DNA of 10,184 bases from JADJPL01 sp041183125 (GTDB lineage Bacteria; Bacteroidota; Bacteroidia; Chitinophagales; Saprospiraceae). The stretch covers positions 1 to 10,184 of the forward strand of contig JBEGMH010000099.1 in the NCBI GenBank assembly GCA_041183125.1. Direction: 5' to 3'. Positions 7,574-10,184 of the stretch are shown here, piece by piece. The stretch's first letter is position 1, and every line of letters starts with the position of its first letter. A model generated the notes under the pieces. The model had not been told where the DNA came from. It did no database searches and worked only from the letters and a program-made list of their open reading frames with translations. The translations under genes and the position numbers were made by a program.

Positions 7574-8305
7574 TTAGGAAAAAGCTTTTATGGCAAACGT
7601 ATATAAATGCTCGTAATGCGGCATGCACTGCGCCGACAACGCCTCTAAGTGCGGCGGCAACGCATACGGTGCCGGCTCATAGGGTTGGAAACCGGTGGAG
7701 CCCCACACCTGTTCGTACCAATAAGGTGCCCAGACCCCGTCGTAGGGCTTTGGTCCGGCTGGCCAGCGCAGCATGGCATCGGTATAGTCTATCGCGAGGG
7801 CCCCGCAGAGTTGGCGCAAGACCCCGGGCGGGTCTTTGAGCAGCTCCGCCGCGTCCACCACAGCGCTCAGGCAGTCGTTTTCGCGGAGGTATGCAAAGAG
7901 TTGGGACTGCAGCGCCACGCCCACATCCTGTATACCGGGGTTGGGGATCACTTTCGCGTAAGAGGCGATAATGGCCCGTGGGTCGCGCACCAGCATCACG
8001 TTTTTGGTTTGCCGCATGAAGGACCAGTCCAGATGGATCAAGTGGTGGGTCATTTGTTTGAACAGGACGACCGGTGTTGCGCAATCGCCCAGGATGACCT
8101 CTGCCACCACGCGTTCCCCGTCGGTGGACTGTGCCGCTAACACCTTCTCCGTACCGGGGTGCCGGGTCTCGGAATCCGTTTTCGACAGGTAGTGCGCGTA
8201 CAGCGGCTCATCTACTACGGTCGTGTCCGGGCGCTGTGCGAAGGCGTACATAAAGGCCGTGGACACGTTTCTGGGGCTGGACCAAACATTTATCCGGGTA
8301 CACAT
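7574..8305 (-). CDS. P-loop sulfotransferase-like protein paired with the aminotransferase
   Basis: A complete 243-residue cytoplasmic protein and first gene of the operon. The N-terminal WSSPRNVSTAFMYAF (8-22) is the 5'-phosphosulfate-binding P-loop of sulfotransferases, and LVRDPRAIIASY (105-116), with Arg107 and Ser115, is the 3'-phosphate-binding motif. If active it would move a sulfuryl group from PAPS, but several members of this branch have no proven activity. AQRPDTTVVDEPLYA (23-37) and the late MLRWPAGP..DGVWAPYWY..V..STGF segment (178-206) match the N-terminal half of the plant aminotransferase-like fusion proteins. The next gene matches their C-terminal half, so this pair is a split form of that fusion. 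ATG at 8305 gives the P-loop right after a short first strand, as in the family. There is no signal peptide or membrane segment. Confidence 0.85.
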   Translation of the reverse strand: MCTRINVWSSPRNVSTAFMYAFAQRPDTTVVDEPLYAHYLSKTDSETRHPGTEKVLAAQSTDGERVVAEVILGDCATPVVLFKQMTHHLIHLDWSFMRQTKNVMLVRDPRAIIASYAKVIPNPGIQDVGVALQSQLFAYLRENDCLSAVVDAAELLKDPPGVLRQLCGALAIDYTDAMLRWPAGPKPYDGVWAPYWYEQVWGSTGFQPYEPAPYALPPHLEALSAQCMPHYEHLYTFAIKAFS

Positions 8306-8333
8306 GCAAGCAATGCGTTAAGAATCCAGTAAT

Positions 8334-8351
8334 TAGACTTGTTGCGAGGGG
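8334..8351 (+). repeat. 18-base direct repeat, copy 2
   Basis: TAGACTTGTTGCGAGGGG, identical to 5573-5590 and in the same orientation. It sits 28 bases in front of the start codon of the sulfotransferase-like gene, within its likely 5' leader. No inverted copy is seen in the window, so the pair does not look like the two ends of one intact insertion sequence. Confidence 0.9.
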
Positions 8352-8372
8352 CAGTTAGGCGGAAAACCGTTT

Positions 8373-8380
8373 CCAAGGTA
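8373..8380 (-). promoter_or_regulatory. Candidate -7 box for the minus-strand operon
   Basis: The minus strand reads TACCTTGG, one mismatch from TAnnTTTG, about 67 bases before the ATG at 8305. No well-spaced TTG -33 element is visible. If real, the transcript would start near 8366 and carry the 18-base repeat in its leader. Confidence 0.25.
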
Positions 8381-8419
8381 CAAAAAAATCGAGAACCTGT
8401 ATTTTTTTCAAAAAAACCG

Positions 8420-8427
8420 TATATTTG
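8420..8427 (+). promoter_or_regulatory. Perfect Bacteroidota -7 element facing the gene-poor region
   Basis: TATATTTG followed by CGTCGC, in an AT-rich setting, fits the TAnnTTTG consensus exactly. A start near 8434 would produce either a leader of about 430 bases for the MGH1-like gene or an independent small transcript. The -33 region is only a T-run, with no clear TTG. Confidence 0.5.
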
Positions 8428-8865
8428 CGTCGCATAGATACAAACAGGGCTCCCCCGTATCCCTGCTGATATGCACTTCCCCATCTGTTGTGCTTCGAGG
8501 CATCTGTTCATACCACTCCTAAGAGGAAACTACAAACTGGTTACAAAGGAAAGCATCGAGGGTCAGAAGGCTCTTTTGTGCACCCTTGCTGTTTTGAGGC
8601 CCTTACGTTCACCTAAGGTGCCCGAAAAGCTTTTTGGGCTTGCAAAGATTGCTCTTTCTGCTCCCTTTGCTGCTCTTTGCAACCCGTAGGGTCATCCCTT
8701 GAGAAACACAGGTCAGATTTTTTAGACATCGGGCTTTAGCACCGGGGTCGTGTAAAAAGTCCATCCTCGCCGCCGGCGGGGAACCGCATCGCCCGAGGCA
8801 GCGAAAGGACTTTTGCCTACCTCCGGGGTTTGAGTCTGAGCAAAGTTGGTATTTTGGATAAAAAG
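8428..8865 (+). other. Gene-poor region with several inverted repeats (possible long leader, small RNA or degenerate repeat)
   Basis: I find no convincing gene in these 438 bases. A 72-codon frame at 8471-8689 has no recognisable domain. Inverted repeats visible are CAGGG/CCCTG (8445-8449 with 8461-8465), CACCT-A-AGGTG (8610-8620), GCCCGAAAAGCTTTTTGGGC (8620-8639), TTGCAAAGA/TCTTTGCAA (8640-8648 with 8674-8682), AAAAGTCC/GGACTTTT (8755-8762 with 8807-8814) and a CCGCCGGCGG palindrome at 8770-8779 inside the last. I checked by eye for TPP, cobalamin and SAM riboswitch cores, tmRNA and RNase P motifs and saw none. It lies between a consensus promoter and a downstream gene, so a structured leader is possible; a decayed interspersed repeat is the alternative. 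Confidence 0.4.
8620..8682. repeat. Cluster of adjacent inverted repeats with short tandem units
   Basis: GCCCGAAAAGCTTTTTGGGC (8620-8639) is an almost perfect inverted repeat with one G-T pair. It is followed at once by a 9-base inverted repeat, TTGCAAAGA at 8640-8648 with TCTTTGCAA at 8674-8682. The loop between the latter arms contains three imperfect tandem units of the form TGCTC followed by CTTT or TTT. CACCTAAGGTG touches the left end (8610-8620). No T-run follows, so it does not look like a simple terminator. Confidence 0.6.
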
Positions 8866-10047
8866 ATGGTCAAAGAGGCGCAAAAGCACCTCGCGTCCGC
8901 ACCCGGGTATCCCATGGGGTGCACAGCTCCCGCAGGTTCTACTGCGTGGCAATGGACGGTGCGTGCCCTGGGCAGTGCCGGTGCAGACTGGGAGCGTGCG
9001 GTGCAATATTTTGCGCATGTACTGGACTGGCAGCAGGAGAACGGGGCCATTCCCATGTCTTTCGAGCCCGGCCTTCCGGACAACGACTTTAGTTTGTTGG
9101 AACGCCCGTACTTTGCTCCGGTACTCTGGCGCCTCTTCGAGTCCGCTCCCGACACGGAATTAGGGGAAGAGCTCCTGGAATGGCTTTTCCCTAAGATCCT
9201 GCAACACCAACTGTACTGGTACCGCTTCCGGAACCTAAACGAAGAGGGCTTGGTCAGCATCATACACCCCTGGGAAGCCCCTCTTCCCGAACGGGACATC
9301 TGGGATGCCGAGGAGTATGCCGTACCCGCCACCTGGGCGCAACCCGCCGAAGCCCGTGGCCCGCGCGCTGAAAGGCGTACCGCCCAGATGCCGACCTACC
9401 GTCAGCCCGACGCGCTCCACGACTATCCATTTCTGGTACAGGATCCCTACCTCAACGCCCTGCTGAGCTTGTCCAATACTTTTTTGCTCCAAATGGGCCA
9501 GTACCTGCGCCGCGATGTGCGCGAGCTCATGGAATACCAGGAACTGACCGTTTTTGCCGCCAATCAAAAGCTCTGGAACCCCGAATACGGCATTTACTGC
9601 AGCTACGACCAACACCAGGACAAAGCCGTCCTCTCCGGCTCCCTCAGCGGATGGATGCCCCTGGTGTCTTCCATCCCCGACCAGTCCTGTGCGGAGGCCA
9701 TGCGCCTGTCCTTCGAAGCTAATTTCCTGCACCACGACTATTTCCTCTGCGCGTCGAATTCTATCTACGGCAACCGCAGCGATTTCAATGCCTTGTCCAA
9801 AGGTGCCTTGCACCTCTGGGACAACTGGCTCCTCTATCAAGGGCTCCTCCGCTTCGACTTCGACGACCTCGCGGAACAAATCCGCAGCGACTCCCTCACC
9901 CTGCTCTCGGAATATGGGTTCCACCTCTATTTCAACCCGGAACGCTCCCGCACGGGGCATCTCGGCCTGGGCACGGGCAATCACCCCGCTGCTGCCGCCC
10001 TCTTCCTGGAGTTTTTTTACAAAAAAACCTTATCTTTTGAAGAGTAA
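8866..10047 (+). CDS. MGH1/GH63-like (alpha/alpha)6-barrel glycoside hydrolase-family protein with altered catalytic motifs
   Basis: 393 residues from ATG at 8866. The same frame is open upstream to a stop at 8737-8739 but offers no ATG, only a TTG at 8830 (405 residues), so 8866 is preferred. There is no signal peptide; the protein should be cytoplasmic. Helical-barrel landmarks of the mannosylglycerate hydrolase/GH63-type family are present: W28-W30 and the WQQENGAIP turn (55-63), IIHPWE (132-137), PYLNALL (194-200), LWNPEYGIY (236-244), SGWMPLVSSIP (261-271), WDNWLLYQGL (318-327) and GFHLYFNPERSRTG (351-364). Family members hydrolyse glycosidic bonds of small glycosides such as mannosylglycerate. 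The usual HPWESGxDNSPxWD acid motif is HPWEAPLPERDIWD (134-147) here, and the usual Glu of GFxEYF is Leu354. It may be inactive or use other residues. It stands alone, downstream of the gene-poor region. Confidence 0.75.
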   Translation: MVKEAQKHLASAPGYPMGCTAPAGSTAWQWTVRALGSAGADWERAVQYFAHVLDWQQENGAIPMSFEPGLPDNDFSLLERPYFAPVLWRLFESAPDTELGEELLEWLFPKILQHQLYWYRFRNLNEEGLVSIIHPWEAPLPERDIWDAEEYAVPATWAQPAEARGPRAERRTAQMPTYRQPDALHDYPFLVQDPYLNALLSLSNTFLLQMGQYLRRDVRELMEYQELTVFAANQKLWNPEYGIYCSYDQHQDKAVLSGSLSGWMPLVSSIPDQSCAEAMRLSFEANFLHHDYFLCASNSIYGNRSDFNALSKGALHLWDNWLLYQGLLRFDFDDLAEQIRSDSLTLLSEYGFHLYFNPERSRTGHLGLGTGNHPAAAALFLEFFYKKTLSFEE

Positions 10048-10073
10048 CGCGCCGTACAAGGCCCTCTTTTTTT
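10040..10073 (+). terminator. Possible intrinsic terminator of the MGH1-like gene
   Basis: AAGAG (10040-10044) can pair with CTCTT (10064-10068), and GCC (10051-10053) with GGC (10060-10062), around an internal loop. A run of seven T's at 10067-10073 follows. It overlaps the last codons and the stop. The stem is weak, but the T-run position is right. Confidence 0.4.
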
Positions 10074-10115
10074 GTTAAAGTACTGTTATTTATGCAAATA
10101 TGTGTACACGCACAC

Positions 10116-10123
10116 TATATTTG
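10116..10123 (+). promoter_or_regulatory. Perfect Bacteroidota -7 element facing right edge
   Basis: TATATTTG followed by CGCC is an exact TAnnTTTG match in an AT-rich gap. It would start a transcript near 10130 toward a gene beyond the window. No clear TTG -33 is present. The remaining bases to 10184 hold no recognisable gene start. Confidence 0.5.
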
Positions 10124-10184
10124 CGCCTACTTCGTTTTCACGTCCTCGCGCTACACCAAATCATAACATCCTTACTACTGATAT

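Noticed and set aside
7557..7628. Longer N-terminus for the aminotransferase (ATG at 7628)
   Set aside because: It would overlap the upstream gene by 55 bases and add residues not seen in the family; 7556 gives the expected N-terminus.
5573..8351. Operon as an intact insertion sequence or composite transposon
   Set aside because: There is no transposase, no inverted terminal repeats and no visible target duplication beyond the 18-base direct repeats.
8471..8689. 72-codon plus-strand frame in the gene-poor region
   Set aside because: There is no domain, no convincing upstream signal of its own, and it runs through several inverted repeats. It could still be a small peptide, but nothing supports it.
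8722..9018. 98-codon minus-strand frame opposite the start of the MGH1-like gene
   Set aside because: It overlaps the conserved N-terminus of the MGH1-like protein on the other strand and has no recognisable domain.

Overview
The window looks like a chromosome segment of a GC-rich member of the Bacteroidota, probably a Saprospiria/Lewinella-type marine or sludge organism. Three things point there: several copies of the Bacteroidota sigma-factor -7 motif TAnnTTTG in AT-rich gaps, no Shine-Dalgarno sequences in front of the genes, and a large secreted VCBS/ASPIC lipoprotein of a kind common in that group. The genus is inference. No rRNA, tRNA, CRISPR array, phage gene or intact insertion sequence is visible.

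Layout. (1) Bases 1-1857, minus strand: a large FG-GAP/VCBS lipoprotein with an ASPIC/UnbV domain, cut by the left edge. (2) An AT-rich divergent promoter region to 2075. (3) 2076-4268, plus: a secreted GH95-like glycoside hydrolase with altered active-site motifs. (4) 4368-5570, plus: an NAD-dependent dehydrogenase of the saccharopine dehydrogenase (L-lysine-forming, LYS1)/alanine dehydrogenase superfamily. (5) A convergent gap of about 120 bases with a strong hairpin. (6) 8305 down to 5694, minus: a tight three-gene operon of a P-loop sulfotransferase-like protein, a class IV (branched-chain-type) aminotransferase and purC, with gaps of only 17 and 15 bases. (7) 8306-8865: a gene-poor stretch with a consensus promoter and several inverted repeats. 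(8) 8866-10047, plus: a cytoplasmic MGH1/GH63-like (alpha/alpha)6-barrel protein that seems to lack the usual catalytic acids. (9) A tail with a possible terminator and a perfect promoter motif facing a gene beyond the right edge.

How the parts relate. Most genes are single transcription units with unrelated jobs: polysaccharide or glycan handling (GH95-like, MGH1-like), amino-acid metabolism (LYS1-like, aminotransferase) and purine synthesis (purC). The most notable unit is the minus-strand operon. Its first two genes correspond, in the same order, to the two halves of the plant 'branched-chain-amino-acid aminotransferase-like' fusion proteins, so the products probably act together. The same operon is flanked by an exact 18-base direct repeat (5573-5590 and 8334-8351). 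This is the best candidate here for an under-described system. The rest is fairly ordinary, with two sugar-hydrolase relatives whose catalytic residues deserve checking.
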